Shown here: in pieces, positions 1-8,186 of the stretch
Numbering within the stretch: the first letter of the stretch is position 1
Layout: every line of letters begins with the position of its first letter
Source: a virus
IMG/VR virus record: IMGVR_UViG_3300029267_002727
Span: 33,715 to 97,714 of that record
DNA length: 64,000 bases
Reading direction: 5' to 3' (one strand)
Made by a program: the position numbers and the translations under genes
The notes under the pieces: model-generated
What the model was told of the DNA's origin: nothing
Seen by the model: only the letters and a program-made list of their open reading frames with translations
Database searches by the model: none

Positions 1-106
1 CCATAACATCATTGCGATGCAAGACCAGGCACTCCAGAATCGCACTGCCGACCTCTCCCAGGCCCACTACGATGTGCCTTACGGCGCCTGCTACAATGTG
101 TGTCAT
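1..106 (-). CDS. NAD(P)-binding dehydrogenase, N-terminal fragment (partial)
   Basis: Only the first 35 codons lie in the window; the gene runs off the left edge. The ATG at 106 overlaps the stop of the epimerase gene by four bases (ATGA), so it is co-translated with it. Residues 11-27 read HIVVGLGEVGSAILECL, a beta strand followed by the glycine-rich GLGEVG loop of a Rossmann NAD(P)-binding fold. Next to an NDP-sugar epimerase and a few genes from an NDP-sugar dehydrogenase, a sugar-nucleotide or 6-phosphogluconate-type dehydrogenase is the likeliest identity, but the catalytic part is not visible. Confidence 0.55.
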   Translation of the reverse strand, partial: MTHIVAGAVRHIVVGLGEVGSAILECLVLHRNDVM

Positions 107-1134
107 GCCATCTTCTCCTTTACTTTGTCATAGATCCAGGCATACGTGCGCTCCATGCCCTCCTCCAGCGATACCTGCGGCTCATACTTGAGCTCGCGGC
201 GCATCAAAGATAAGTCTGCGTTTCTTCCCCTGACGCCCTGCGGCTTGCTGATGTCGTGCTCCAGGGTCGCCTTGTCCTCAATGCCCGCGCACCTGGCGGC
301 GATCATGGCAAGCTCGTCCACCGACACCGATCGGTCGGTCCCGATATTCATAGGGGCCCCGAAGTCAGACTGCATGAGGGCCCAGACCATCTCCACGCAG
401 TCGTCGATGTAGCAGAACGACCGCCGCTGCTGGCCGTCGCCCCAGATCGGGATGTGGTACTCGCCCGTAATAGCCGCCTTGGCCATCTTGTAGCACATAG
501 CCGCCGGTGCTTTGACCCGGTTGTCGTTATCTGCGTCCCAGGCCCCCTCGGGCCCGAAGACATTGTGGAAGCGCGGGATACGAACCTCCACATGGCTGGC
601 CTTGACGTCGCCGCGCATGTACATGTAGAGACTCTCGGTGAGTAGCTTCTCTCTTCCGTAAGCGTCTTCCGGGTGCCCGTCCCAGGCGTCGCCCTCTTGT
701 AGAGGACGCGAGTCAGCGAACATCTGCCGCCGCACTGGGTAGACACACGCCGACGACGTGAACAGGAGGCGGCCGGGCTTCTCGTAGTCACGCCAGTTTA
801 CGCGCGCAGCCTCAGCCGAGAACAGGCTGATCAACATGTTGTTACGGAAGATGGTATAGTCGTGACTGGAGATAAACCCCATGCCGCCCATATCCGCTGC
901 GAGGCAGTAGGCCTCATGAACACCATCGAACGCCTGGACGACGTTGGGGAACTCCCGGAGGTCGCAGTTCCAGTTGAAGAAATTGGGGCTGCACTCGTAG
1001 CCCTCTGGCTCTTTCCAGTCCACGCCGATCACGTAGCGCCCCTTCTCCTGAAGAAAGCGCACCAGGTGGTGGCCAATGAACCCGGCTGCGCCTGTCACAA
1101 GGGATACGACAGAGTTTTCGTCAAATGTCTTCAT
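103..1134 (-). CDS. GDP-mannose 3,5-epimerase-like extended SDR sugar-nucleotide epimerase
   Basis: A 343-residue extended short-chain dehydrogenase/reductase. The NAD-binding GAAGFIG is at residues 15-21, the SSACVYP segment at 127-133 carries the cysteine used by GDP-mannose 3,5-epimerases, and the YxxxK pair is Y159/K163. Many stretches recall plant GME by memory: DMGGMGFI (81-88), DAWDGHPEDAYG, RFHNVFGPEG, KAPAA, WGDGQQRRSF and GVRGRN. Known GMEs turn GDP-D-mannose into GDP-L-galactose or GDP-L-gulose in the cytosol. The ATG follows GGAGGA, and the upstream Nudix gene ends 14 bases inside it. With the dehydrogenase and glycosyltransferase of the same operon it may build a modified surface sugar. 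Another GDP- or UDP-sugar epimerase specificity remains possible. Confidence 0.85.
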   Translation of the reverse strand: MKTFDENSVVSLVTGAAGFIGHHLVRFLQEKGRYVIGVDWKEPEGYECSPNFFNWNCDLREFPNVVQAFDGVHEAYCLAADMGGMGFISSHDYTIFRNNMLISLFSAEAARVNWRDYEKPGRLLFTSSACVYPVRRQMFADSRPLQEGDAWDGHPEDAYGREKLLTESLYMYMRGDVKASHVEVRIPRFHNVFGPEGAWDADNDNRVKAPAAMCYKMAKAAITGEYHIPIWGDGQQRRSFCYIDDCVEMVWALMQSDFGAPMNIGTDRSVSVDELAMIAARCAGIEDKATLEHDISKPQGVRGRNADLSLMRRELKYEPQVSLEEGMERTYAWIYDKVKEKMA

Positions 1135-1624
1135 TTGTCCTCCATTTATAAAGTAGCTCTGTTTCCAGGAGCAGGATCGCTATACATGAATGCGGGTCTA
1201 ACACCTGCCCGCGGCGCACCATCCAACCGGCGTCACCAATAGGGATACCGCCTACAGAGCTTATAGCCTCTGACGGTACGAACTTTGCTGGCAGGCTGAC
1301 GCGGCAAGTATAGACGCGCACCTTGTCTCTGCGCCAGGATGTGTCGATGTACCAATCCCCAAACTCCTCCCAGTCCTCGCCCCGCAGGCCAACCTCCTCA
1401 TGTAGCTCACGGGCCGCCGCATCAACGTACGGCTCACCGGCATTGATATGGCCAGCAGGAAGCTGCCACACCGCATGATGGGGGCCCTCTTTATACTGGT
1501 GGATCATGATGATCTTGTTATCTGTCGTCATGGCGGCGATCATGACGACATCCCCGCGACTGGCGTGGTAATAGTCTGCGTTAGTGTCATACCACACACG
1601 CACCCAGGGTGTTTTCAGGATCAT
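1121..1624 (-). CDS. Nudix hydrolase
   Basis: A 167-residue protein with a complete Nudix box (GX5EX7REUXEEXGU) at residues 58-80: G58, E64, RE at 72-73, EE at 76-77 and GL at 79-80. The layout (strand-rich first 55 residues, box, strand-rich end) resembles ADP-ribose or nucleotide-sugar pyrophosphatases, which hydrolyse nucleoside diphosphates linked to another moiety using Mg2+. Its place between sugar-nucleotide genes fits a role in nucleotide-sugar turnover, but the substrate cannot be read from sequence. The start overlaps the stop of the upstream gene by one base. Confidence 0.88.
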   Translation of the reverse strand: MILKTPWVRVWYDTNADYYHASRGDVVMIAAMTTDNKIIMIHQYKEGPHHAVWQLPAGHINAGEPYVDAAARELHEEVGLRGEDWEEFGDWYIDTSWRRDKVRVYTCRVSLPAKFVPSEAISSVGGIPIGDAGWMVRRGQVLDPHSCIAILLLETELLYKWRTNEDI

Positions 1625-2097
1625 TATGACACAGCACTAGCAAATGCGGTCGCCATCAGCTTGGCGTCGTCCAGTGTCCGCGCTACAAAGCCCACAGGGA
1701 GACTGAGATCCTCCTCTGGATGTTCGGCCAGGTACTCGTCTGTCCACCCGGAAGTAGCGCAAACGTGGCCGGGACCGGTGACCTCATCGCCGATCCCAAA
1801 CCCGCAGATGGCACGGTGCGACCAACCGTACCACCTTTGCTCGCGCTCACAAAATCCGATAGAGCACGTGCGCCCTCGACCATCGTTAGCGTCCGGGATG
1901 GGCGGGTCTCGTGGCTCTGGCTTGATGCCGCGCTGCACGATCAAGCGATGGGCAGCTACGCTATCCCCAATATAATGGCCCTCGGGGGTATACGCAGACT
2001 TGATGGTCACCTTGTCACCGCCATCAAAGGCAACCTCTTCAGTCCTGACCTCGTAGCCCGCCTTGTACTGGCGCACCCTTAATACCCTTGTGTCCAT
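1624..2097 (-). CDS. Phage protein of unknown function with Trp/His-rich core
   Basis: 157 residues. The ATG at 2097 overlaps the preceding TAA by one base (TAATG). The centre carries IGFCEREQRWYGWSHRAI followed by CGFGIGD, a motif I have seen in hypothetical phage proteins but cannot tie to a function. The C-terminus is helical with several acidic residues. No membrane segment. Confidence 0.6.
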   Translation of the reverse strand: MDTRVLRVRQYKAGYEVRTEEVAFDGGDKVTIKSAYTPEGHYIGDSVAAHRLIVQRGIKPEPRDPPIPDANDGRGRTCSIGFCEREQRWYGWSHRAICGFGIGDEVTGPGHVCATSGWTDEYLAEHPEEDLSLPVGFVARTLDDAKLMATAFASAVS

Positions 2098-2396
2098 TAG
2101 TCCGCCCAATCATGCACCATAACCGGGTTATAGCACGAGCCCGGGAAGATGCCGCGGCCACAACGGACGCGCACCTCTTGGCCGGCAGATACCAGGCCAG
2201 CGCCAACTGTAAAGGCAAACGGCCTCTCGCGATAGCTCGTGGCCACATCGACCTGGTCGTAGCGCCAGCCAGCCGACGACACCTGCGTCACGCGGCCGGC
2301 GATTAAGACCTTACTGGCGGCAGTCATGTCAATCAGCAAAAAGAGGATCACCAAGGCGAGAAATACTACACCAGAGAACATGAGCACCCTTGTCAT
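2097..2396 (-). CDS. Small membrane-anchored protein
   Basis: 99 residues beginning at the ATG at 2396, which has GGAGG seven bases upstream inside the end of the dehydrogenase gene. Residues about 5-25 form one hydrophobic segment (FSGVVFLALVILFLLIDM); the remaining 70 residues are a mixed strand-rich domain with two cysteines near the end. Topology suggests an N-terminal anchor. Function unknown. Confidence 0.65.
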   Translation of the reverse strand: MTRVLMFSGVVFLALVILFLLIDMTAASKVLIAGRVTQVSSAGWRYDQVDVATSYRERPFAFTVGAGLVSAGQEVRVRCGRGIFPGSCYNPVMVHDWAD

Positions 2397-2398
2397 TT

Positions 2399-3652
2399 TT
2401 AGCCTCCAAAACGAATCAGGGCGGGGATCTTGTTGGAATCCAAGAACCCCCACATGTCGATCACCGTTTTCCCAGAGAGGTCCATTTCCTCGAGAGCATG
2501 ATAAGCCTCCCAGGGTGTCATGAGCACCAGTACGTCGCACATATCGACTACTTCATCGAGGGACGGCACACGATCACTGGTGGGGTCATGGTACCACACC
2601 ACGGCCGCTGACGGGAGCATCTCGCCCAGCTTGATGCCGGGCGACTCCTCCATGATATCCACGCCGGGTTTGTACGTCAGGCCCAGGATCCCAATTCTGG
2701 AGCCGTAATGCCACACCTGCGCAGCGAGCCAGTGCGCCATCACATTCGTGAACGCCTCCACGCCGCCGATCAGGACGGCAGGCGTATCTGTGATGCCCGC
2801 ATGCGCAGACAGGGCCCGGCAATCGCGGGGGAAACATGGCCCCCCAGGCCACACACCAGGTGAGAAGTACCTATGCCCGATGCGGGAATCGTCCCCAATC
2901 GCCCCCAGGACATCCCCCGCGTTTGCTCCGGGTGTATTGTGACAGATCATCGCGACCTGGTTGGCAAGCTGAATCTTGGTGACCACTGACACATTGAGCG
3001 CGATCTTGGCCACCTCGGCGCTCGCGACACTCATAAAACGGAACGGCACGAAATTGTCTTCCACATCGACGATACTGCGATAGTACCGCGCCACGACATC
3101 GCTGGCCCGCTCCGTGTCAGCGCCGATCATGACCATGTCCGGGTGCCTGAAATCTCGGACGATCCGGCCCTGCGCCACGAACTCTGGCGAGTAGGTAATG
3201 CCCCACTCTTCACCCAGTACTCCAGCGGCCCAAGCGGACAACGCAGTAGCGATCTCTCCGTTGACGGATCCTGGCATAACAGTGCTTACGATGTTGACGA
3301 CCTGATACTCAGAGTTCTTGCACATGCCTAGCCCGATACGCTCGCACGCGTCAAGGATGAACGCGTTACTGAACGACCCGCCACGCTTGCTGGGCGTCGG
3401 AACAATCACATTGATCAGTTCGCCCCATGAGCAGGCCTCGGCGATGTCCGTAGTGGCTTGCAGTTCTTTGCCGCCGTACTCAGCTACCAGATCAGTCACG
3501 CCTGGCTCCATCGTGTCTACGTCGCCGGCATTGACCCTGTCCACCATCTCTTGATTGATATCTGCACAAAACACCTCGTGCCCGCAGTCCGCAGACACCG
3601 CAGCCAGGGGTAGCCCCAGCCGGCCACAGCCACCCACGTACACTACCTTCAT
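2399..3652 (-). CDS. UDP-glucose/GDP-mannose 6-dehydrogenase family protein
   Basis: 417 residues from an ATG at 3652 preceded by GGAGGGAAG. The N-terminal NAD-binding loop is GGCGRLGLPLA (7-17), the central helix has EVAKIALN (213-220), and the catalytic cysteine is C273 in GGPCFPRD. Family members oxidise the C6 alcohol of an NDP-hexose to the uronic acid with two NAD+. Length matches the family. The first glycine loop GGCGRLG is slightly unlike the usual GxGYVG. With a GDP-mannose 3,5-epimerase-like neighbour, GDP-mannose is a possible substrate, but UDP-sugars are equally compatible. Confidence 0.88.
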   Translation of the reverse strand: MKVVYVGGCGRLGLPLAAVSADCGHEVFCADINQEMVDRVNAGDVDTMEPGVTDLVAEYGGKELQATTDIAEACSWGELINVIVPTPSKRGGSFSNAFILDACERIGLGMCKNSEYQVVNIVSTVMPGSVNGEIATALSAWAAGVLGEEWGITYSPEFVAQGRIVRDFRHPDMVMIGADTERASDVVARYYRSIVDVEDNFVPFRFMSVASAEVAKIALNVSVVTKIQLANQVAMICHNTPGANAGDVLGAIGDDSRIGHRYFSPGVWPGGPCFPRDCRALSAHAGITDTPAVLIGGVEAFTNVMAHWLAAQVWHYGSRIGILGLTYKPGVDIMEESPGIKLGEMLPSAAVVWYHDPTSDRVPSLDEVVDMCDVLVLMTPWEAYHALEEMDLSGKTVIDMWGFLDSNKIPALIRFGG

Positions 3653-3921
3653 CAGTCTTCCCTCCTGGTTTCGACTAGGTCGCTCTCGCGCACGACGCCC
3701 CCCTCGATGAAGAATGCGGCGCGCCACTCGATCTCACACCCCAATAACAGCGCTACTCGGTAGGCATAGTATGCAGGGTTTGCGCCGTGCGGTGCGTCTA
3801 TGATCGCCCTGCCGTCGATGTACATGACGGTAACCCCATCAAAGAATACGAACACATCGGGGCCATCCGTTGTGACCTCCGCTATCTCCTCCCCGTTGAT
3901 TGTATGGATCTCAGTCTTCAT
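3652..3921 (-). CDS. Hypothetical protein
   Basis: 89 residues, start ATG 3921, stop overlapping the dehydrogenase start as TGATG. Mostly beta-strand pattern with FVFFDGVTVMYIDGRA in the middle, then a helix with several alanines and tyrosines. No cysteine pair, no membrane segment. Translationally coupled to the methyltransferase upstream (ATGA). Confidence 0.5.
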   Translation of the reverse strand: MKTEIHTINGEEIAEVTTDGPDVFVFFDGVTVMYIDGRAIIDAPHGANPAYYAYRVALLLGCEIEWRAAFFIEGGVVRESDLVETRRED

Positions 3922-4541
3922 AGCTGATATGCCAAGAAGAACCCATTCCCCACCTTGCTGTCCGGGTCCTCCTCCATGATCAGGTCCCAACCTGCCCAAT
4001 AATCAATGGCCTCTTTCAGAAACTCGGGTGTGAACTTCCACCAGTGACCATACGGGCCCCCGACGCAGGGCTGCGTGTCCGCAGGCGGTACATTGTCGTG
4101 GCCCCATCCGTCCTCGTACGCGCGCTCGATGCGCTCCATGGTGAACCATTCTAGAGGTCGTTTATCGGTCTTGAGTTGATCGTGGTGCGGGACGATCATC
4201 AGGAAGTAGCCGCCAGGCCTCACGACACGTTGCCACTCATACCATGCCCGAACCGGATCTGGTACGTGCTCCATGACATGAGAGGACACTACATAGTCCA
4301 CCGTGTTGTCGAAGAGGGGAATGTAGCCGGCGCGACCATGTAGATGGCAGAACCCTCGATGGCCGCTCTTGTCCGACTCATTATAGTAGTGGTCCTCCGC
4401 CCAGGCCGGCGACACGTTGATGCACGCCTTCAGAAAGAACGAGTTGCCGTCAGGGTGATCGGAATTAGCACCGCCGAGCTCAACGCCCTTCATGCGCGGG
4501 TCACCGACAAGGTCAAGCGTTGGTTGATGTGGCCTGTTCAT
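3918..4541 (-). CDS. Class I SAM-dependent methyltransferase
   Basis: 207 residues, ATG at 4541 overlapping the previous stop as ATGA. The fold signature is that of the methyltransferase type 11 group: KGVELGG near the start stands in for motif I, IPLFDNTVDYVVSSHVMEH is the motif IV region, and VVRPGGYFLMIVPH is motif VI. The motif I glycine loop is atypical. Such enzymes methylate small molecules or sugars in the cytosol; in this operon a sugar or lipid-linked intermediate is plausible. Confidence 0.75.
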   Translation of the reverse strand: MNRPHQPTLDLVGDPRMKGVELGGANSDHPDGNSFFLKACINVSPAWAEDHYYNESDKSGHRGFCHLHGRAGYIPLFDNTVDYVVSSHVMEHVPDPVRAWYEWQRVVRPGGYFLMIVPHHDQLKTDKRPLEWFTMERIERAYEDGWGHDNVPPADTQPCVGGPYGHWWKFTPEFLKEAIDYWAGWDLIMEEDPDSKVGNGFFLAYQL

Positions 4542-4822
4542 CCTGTCGTCGAGTCCTTTCCAGCCATGGAGCCGAATAGGTTCGCGGGTACATAAACCTC
4601 CTCGGCATTCCCGTCGCTCTCTGCCTCTAGGATATCCATCGTCTCGTCCGGGGTAAGCAGGAACCCAACTAGCTCTTTGGCCCGCACTGCGTACCATCGA
4701 AGCTCGCCATTGACCCGGACCCAGATATCGATAGAGGTGCCATTCTTGCGAAACCCGATCTCGCCCCTGGTTCTCGTGCACGTCAGAAACCCACTAAGCC
4801 TCCATGGCCGCAGCTTAAACAC
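4538..4822 (-). CDS. Hypothetical protein (GTG start)
   Basis: 94 residues. The GTG at 4822 has a very strong GGAGGAGG six bases upstream and overlaps the end of the glycosyltransferase gene, so I prefer it over upstream in-frame codons. N-terminal half is basic and strand-rich, C-terminal half acidic. No family recognised. Confidence 0.55.
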   Translation of the reverse strand: MFKLRPWRLSGFLTCTRTRGEIGFRKNGTSIDIWVRVNGELRWYAVRAKELVGFLLTPDETMDILEAESDGNAEEVYVPANLFGSMAGKDSTTG

Positions 4823-5654
4823 TGATCGCCTCCTCCGGATTCTCGTACCCATCAAACTCCTGATGATAGCCGATCTCGCCGGCGTCCAACTGTCTTACGG
4901 CCTCGTCCCTGGACAACTGTGCCACCCCAAGGATCTTCGCCTTGTCCCGTCGGCTAATCGAGCCGTCGCCGAATATCCCTGTCACCCTTACGTCCGGGAG
5001 AATGGCGGAGTAGAAACAGGCAGCCCTCAGCCGCTGTTGCGTCCAGTGGTCCCCATACCCCCACCTACCCCACGGAAGAGACATATCTGCATGCGCAGGC
5101 AGGAACTTTTCGTAGAACGGGTGCCATTCGTACCCGATGGCCGCGAAGGCAATAGGCGTGCGGGCGACACACGCCCCGTGTACGAATGGCACCTCTACAA
5201 TCCCCCCTGGGCCACGGGGGGCATCGTCGGGAGGAGGGTCGGGGTGTCGGGCCACCCGTAAGCCTACCTGGCCCAGGACTTTCCCGTTCCACATCTCCGT
5301 GTTGTTCAACTTTATTGCCGCAAGTAGCTTTTCTAGCCAGCCCGCGGCGGCGATCATATCCGAGTCAAACTTGATCCCCACCGCTTTCTCGTTGAGCATA
5401 TCATCTTCCCAGGGGCGCCACCCGGTGTTTACCCCCCGAGAGATGCTCATCGGCTCCGGGATGCGCAAGGCGTAGAACCCGTTGGTGCACCGTAGCCATT
5501 CCCAGCACCGGGTGTCTGTGGATCCGTTGTCCACCGGGACGATAACATGTGGAGGCCTTACCTGCTTGCGCAATGTCTCGAGGACGCGCTTGACACAATG
5601 GTGGCGTCTATTCTCGGCGGTGTTGAAAAACGGAACGGCGACAACCCCTATCAC
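4815..5654 (-). CDS. Family 2-like glycosyltransferase
   Basis: 279 residues starting at the GTG at 5654 (GTGA overlap with the gene before, GAGGTGG upstream). The GT-A signatures are VIVPVDNGSTD near residue 45 and the metal-binding KFDSDM about 55 residues later, the positions expected for GT2 enzymes. The second half has an aromatic-rich segment (GRWGYGDHWTQQRLR) typical of acceptor or product regions. It probably moves a sugar from an NDP donor to a cell-surface or virion acceptor, and sits with the donor-making genes of the operon. Confidence 0.75.
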   Translation of the reverse strand: MIGVVAVPFFNTAENRRHHCVKRVLETLRKQVRPPHVIVPVDNGSTDTRCWEWLRCTNGFYALRIPEPMSISRGVNTGWRPWEDDMLNEKAVGIKFDSDMIAAAGWLEKLLAAIKLNNTEMWNGKVLGQVGLRVARHPDPPPDDAPRGPGGIVEVPFVHGACVARTPIAFAAIGYEWHPFYEKFLPAHADMSLPWGRWGYGDHWTQQRLRAACFYSAILPDVRVTGIFGDGSISRRDKAKILGVAQLSRDEAVRQLDAGEIGYHQEFDGYENPEEAISV

Positions 5655-5962
5655 GAGTTCGCCACCTCGACCAACCACTTGCCCATAGCGGCCGGAATCT
5701 GAACGACCAGGTCCCTGTGAAGTCGAACAACCGCCTTGATGCGATCCTGTTGCATCTTTGTGAATGGCGGTTTCTTGATCATCTTGCGGGCCTCGTCCAG
5801 GTCTATCACGCCCGCCTGGGCCAGCGCGGCCACTCCCTGATAGAGCAGTCCGAGACCCATGTTGTTGATCGCCGAGGCAGAGATGGCGACCTCTTCCACC
5901 GGGGGGATCGCGCGTTCTGTTACAGAATCTGCAAATTCGGCACCTACGTTACTCTTTTTCAT
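5651..5962 (-). CDS. Hypothetical helical protein
   Basis: 103 residues, ATG 5962, stop overlapping the glycosyltransferase GTG. Mostly helical with MIKKPPFTKMQQDRIKAVVR in the C-terminal half. The codons for SVTE near residue 13 contain one of the dispersed palindromes (5915-5927). Function unknown. Confidence 0.55.
   Translation of the reverse strand: MKKSNVGAEFADSVTERAIPPVEEVAISASAINNMGLGLLYQGVAALAQAGVIDLDEARKMIKKPPFTKMQQDRIKAVVRLHRDLVVQIPAAMGKWLVEVANS
5915..5927. repeat. Dispersed palindrome TTCTGT-W-ACAGAA, site 1
   Basis: TTCTGTTACAGAA, inside the hypothetical gene at 5651-5962. Exact 13-bp form of a site repeated through the window. Confidence 0.7.
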
Positions 5963-6659
5963 TTAATTGCTCCTGTAGGCGTAGCATGGCTGCGCGCTGC
6001 TCGTGGTTCTGGCGTGTCAGCCTCGCAAGTAGCTCCTCGTACTCGTACACCATAGCGCCGGGCATACGCTCGCCTTTCTGTAACAGAACGGCCCAGTGCG
6101 ACACATACGACGCATCGTAATTCGGTGTACGGAACATGCCATATCTGGCAAATTCCCGCATCCAATATGCAGTGGGGCGCGAGTTGACGTGGGTGGGCTC
6201 GGTGTAGTCCTGGGGGTTACTGGAGAAGAGGACGTAATCGGCGCGCTGAGACATTAGGCCAATAGCGTTTTTTGCCGCAGCCGGCAGGAGGTGCTCGACG
6301 ACCTCGATGCACACGACCAGGCTAAAACGGTCGAGCTCGTGCGCATAGGTTTCGGGGTTGCTGGCGTCCCCTCCCCACACAAAATCCTGGTACTCGTCCG
6401 GCACACACTGAATAGCATGATTCGAGACATCAAACCCGAATGCTCGCACCCCCCTCTTTCGGAGGGCTGCCACCAGCATGCCCATCGCACACCCAACGTC
6501 CAACACTGTCTCCGGGCCAACGTCGGTCACGATCCGGTCTGCTATGGCATCAAAGAACGACAACCAGGGCTCCTCGTATTGATAGGGCCGCTCCCCGAGT
6601 CCGTGTTGATAGTAATGGTTCAAGTACAGATTGTCCAGACGCCCTCGAAGATTAGTCAT
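5949..6659 (-). CDS. Class I SAM-dependent methyltransferase
   Basis: 236 residues, ATG 6659 overlapping the upstream stop. Motif I is VLDVGCAMGMLVAAL near residue 55, motif II acidic residue in FGFDVSNHA, and VVCIEVVEHLLP is the motif IV region. This is the pattern of ubiquinone/sugar type methyltransferases (types 11, 12, 23). C-terminal 40 residues are a charged helix. A dispersed palindrome lies in its LLQKGER codons (6076-6088). Likely methylates a sugar or surface molecule with the rest of the operon. Confidence 0.8.
   Translation of the reverse strand: MTNLRGRLDNLYLNHYYQHGLGERPYQYEEPWLSFFDAIADRIVTDVGPETVLDVGCAMGMLVAALRKRGVRAFGFDVSNHAIQCVPDEYQDFVWGGDASNPETYAHELDRFSLVVCIEVVEHLLPAAAKNAIGLMSQRADYVLFSSNPQDYTEPTHVNSRPTAYWMREFARYGMFRTPNYDASYVSHWAVLLQKGERMPGAMVYEYEELLARLTRQNHEQRAAMLRLQEQLNEKE
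6076..6088. repeat. Dispersed palindrome, site 2
   Basis: TTCTGTAACAGAA, inside the methyltransferase gene at 5949-6659, 161 bases from site 1. Confidence 0.7.
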
Positions 6660-6885
6660 GCGCGAAAAACTCCACTATCCCTTTTGATGTAGCATCCAAA
6701 GATACTGTTGGCGCGATCTCCCAGATCAGCGATATGACAAGGAAGAGTAATGCAAGGCCCAGACCCGGCAGAAACAACATGGCAAGAAGCGACTGGGCGT
6801 TGTGCTTTTTGTCGTAGGCTCCGAATGCAACGCCGCTTATAAAGCCCCAGAAGAAGATGTACACACCGACAAGAATCTCAGACAT
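6652..6885 (-). CDS. Small membrane protein, two transmembrane segments
   Basis: 77 residues, ATG 6885. Hydrophobic stretches at about 4-23 (LVGVYIFFWGFISGVAFGAY) and 32-56 separated by a short charged loop KKHNAQ, so both ends probably face the same side. Weak AGGG ribosome site; probably coupled to neighbours. Function unknown. Confidence 0.6.
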   Translation of the reverse strand: MSEILVGVYIFFWGFISGVAFGAYDKKHNAQSLLAMLFLPGLGLALLFLVISLIWEIAPTVSLDATSKGIVEFFAHD

Positions 6886-7389
6886 CTACCCTGATCCAGC
6901 TAGTACCCACTTTAGGGTTGTTACTCTAAACTTCTTCCTTCCCCAATCCAAGTAGATGGGGCCTCCGTCCATCGCCCAATGAAGAATATCAGACGTCAAC
7001 AGCCCCGCAACCAACCCTATCGTCATCTCTGTGGAAAGAGGCCATTGCACACTAAAAATCCTTAGACATGCATGTATGTAAGCCACCCTGCCGGCGGTCC
7101 CCACCACCGGGAAATGGGAAAGTACGTGTCTGTGCCGACAAACCCGGGCATAGGGATCCCAAACCGCCAACCACAGATACCCGACGACGGGGAGCCACTT
7201 GATGAGCTTTCTCTCCCCATGGTGAATAATGATCTGGTCAATCTGGTCAAGGTCCGGCCCAACGAAGATTCCCAGAACGCACCCCGCCGCTGCAAAGAGC
7301 CCGACCCAGGGATCCACCATCGCGGCGACGAGCAATCCGGTAGGGATTGCGGCCAGGAGGGAAGCCGCTGCATGGGCTTTACCATCCAT
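6886..7389 (-). CDS. YdjM/DUF2227-like membrane metal-dependent hydrolase
   Basis: 167 residues with three or four hydrophobic segments and a scattered set of metal-ligand candidates: KAH at 4-6, GPDLDQID near 44-51, HRHVLSH near 86-92 and DILHW near 134-138. That H...PDxD...HR..SH...DxxHW layout is the one I recall for YdjM-type inner-membrane hydrolases and DUF2227 proteins. Substrate unknown. The ATG at 7389 has only a weak ribosome site. Confidence 0.6.
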   Translation of the reverse strand: MDGKAHAAASLLAAIPTGLLVAAMVDPWVGLFAAAGCVLGIFVGPDLDQIDQIIIHHGERKLIKWLPVVGYLWLAVWDPYARVCRHRHVLSHFPVVGTAGRVAYIHACLRIFSVQWPLSTEMTIGLVAGLLTSDILHWAMDGGPIYLDWGRKKFRVTTLKWVLAGSG

Positions 7390-7415
7390 CTACCATCTCG
7401 TACTTCTCCAGAAAC

Positions 7416-7745
7416 TCATTTGAGCTCATCCTCCAGAGCGCCCAGGTATGGCTCTAGCCCATATCCCAAATGCTGGTCATGGGCATAGTTCAATAGGTCC
7501 TCGGCCGCCCTCCGCAGGCTCTTTTTGCGCCGGGGAAGAAAACCCACCAATCGCCCGAGGAAGTAGTCGTCCGCGAGTACCCTTAGCCCGATCAACCCAA
7601 AGGCCAAGATCGCCACCTTCACCGTGAAAACCCCCCACCCTGGGCCGACCATCTCCACCCCGCATACGCGAACTACCGCCCCCTGCAACATCCCCAGCAG
7701 AACCAGGATAACCAGTCTCGTTATAGACTCCCAGACGAAACGCAT
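7416..7745 (-). CDS. Small membrane protein with basic cytoplasmic tail
   Basis: 109 residues from the ATG at 7745, chosen over one at 7757 because GGGGGA sits at the right distance. Two hydrophobic segments (about 7-29 and 37-57) are followed by LPRRKKSLRRAAEDLLNYAHD, giving a cytoplasmic basic C-terminus by the positive-inside rule. First gene after the promoter at 7837-7864. Confidence 0.6.
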   Translation of the reverse strand: MRFVWESITRLVILVLLGMLQGAVVRVCGVEMVGPGWGVFTVKVAILAFGLIGLRVLADDYFLGRLVGFLPRRKKSLRRAAEDLLNYAHDQHLGYGLEPYLGALEDELK

Positions 7746-7836
7746 GTCATCCCCCATGCGAAAACAGGCGCGCCATTGCCGGAAAGCAATGACATGCCTG
7801 CCCCAATAGATGAAACAAGGACGCGCCCATATTTCT

Positions 7837-7864
7837 ATTTTAGCGCAAAAACCATAGCTGTCAA
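7837..7864 (-). promoter_or_regulatory. Sigma70-like promoter of the left minus-strand operon
   Basis: TTGACA (7864-7859), 16 bp, TAAAAT (7842-7837). An AATTG-CCCC element precedes the -35 box as in the other promoters of this window, but the GTTAAG half-site after the -35 box is missing. It overlaps the end of the gene at 7869-8090 and would drive the genes from 7745 down to 1. Confidence 0.75.
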
Positions 7865-7868
7865 GGGG

Positions 7869-8090
7869 TCAATTCAAGGGTACGATCTGCTCCTCCCGCA
7901 ATTCGAGGTCGTGCCGCTGCTCGTTGCAACTGGAACAGCGAATGATCCCCGCCCGCCCCGGAGAGATGTTGTCGTACGACTGGTCCATCAGGTGGCCCGT
8001 CTCATCGAAACGCGTGACAGCCCAGCCGATCACCTGCCGCTTCAGATATACACCACAAAGAGACCCGCAATGAGGACAAGCAGGAAGCAT
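7869..8090 (-). CDS. Zinc-ribbon protein
   Basis: 73 residues from ATG 8090 with GGGAGG upstream. CPHC at residues 5-8 and CSSC near residue 56 form a four-cysteine zinc ribbon. The segment between is polar with a WAVTRFDETG core. First gene after the promoter at 8187-8215. Zinc ribbons of this size bind DNA, RNA or protein; nothing here decides which. Confidence 0.65.
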   Translation of the reverse strand: MLPACPHCGSLCGVYLKRQVIGWAVTRFDETGHLMDQSYDNISPGRAGIIRCSSCNEQRHDLELREEQIVPLN

Positions 8091-8186
8091 ACCAACCTCC
8101 CCACAGACCAAGAGGGCGCCCACGAGCCCGTCCGATGTGTGCGTAACTCCGTGGCGCCCTCACCAGCATGTCTGATAAGCGCTTCA

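Noticed and set aside
1-8090. O-antigen or capsule locus of a bacterial chromosome instead of phage
   Set aside because: Sugar genes alone would allow it, but the overlapping small genes, common promoter style and the adjoining replication and tail genes place it on the same phage genome.
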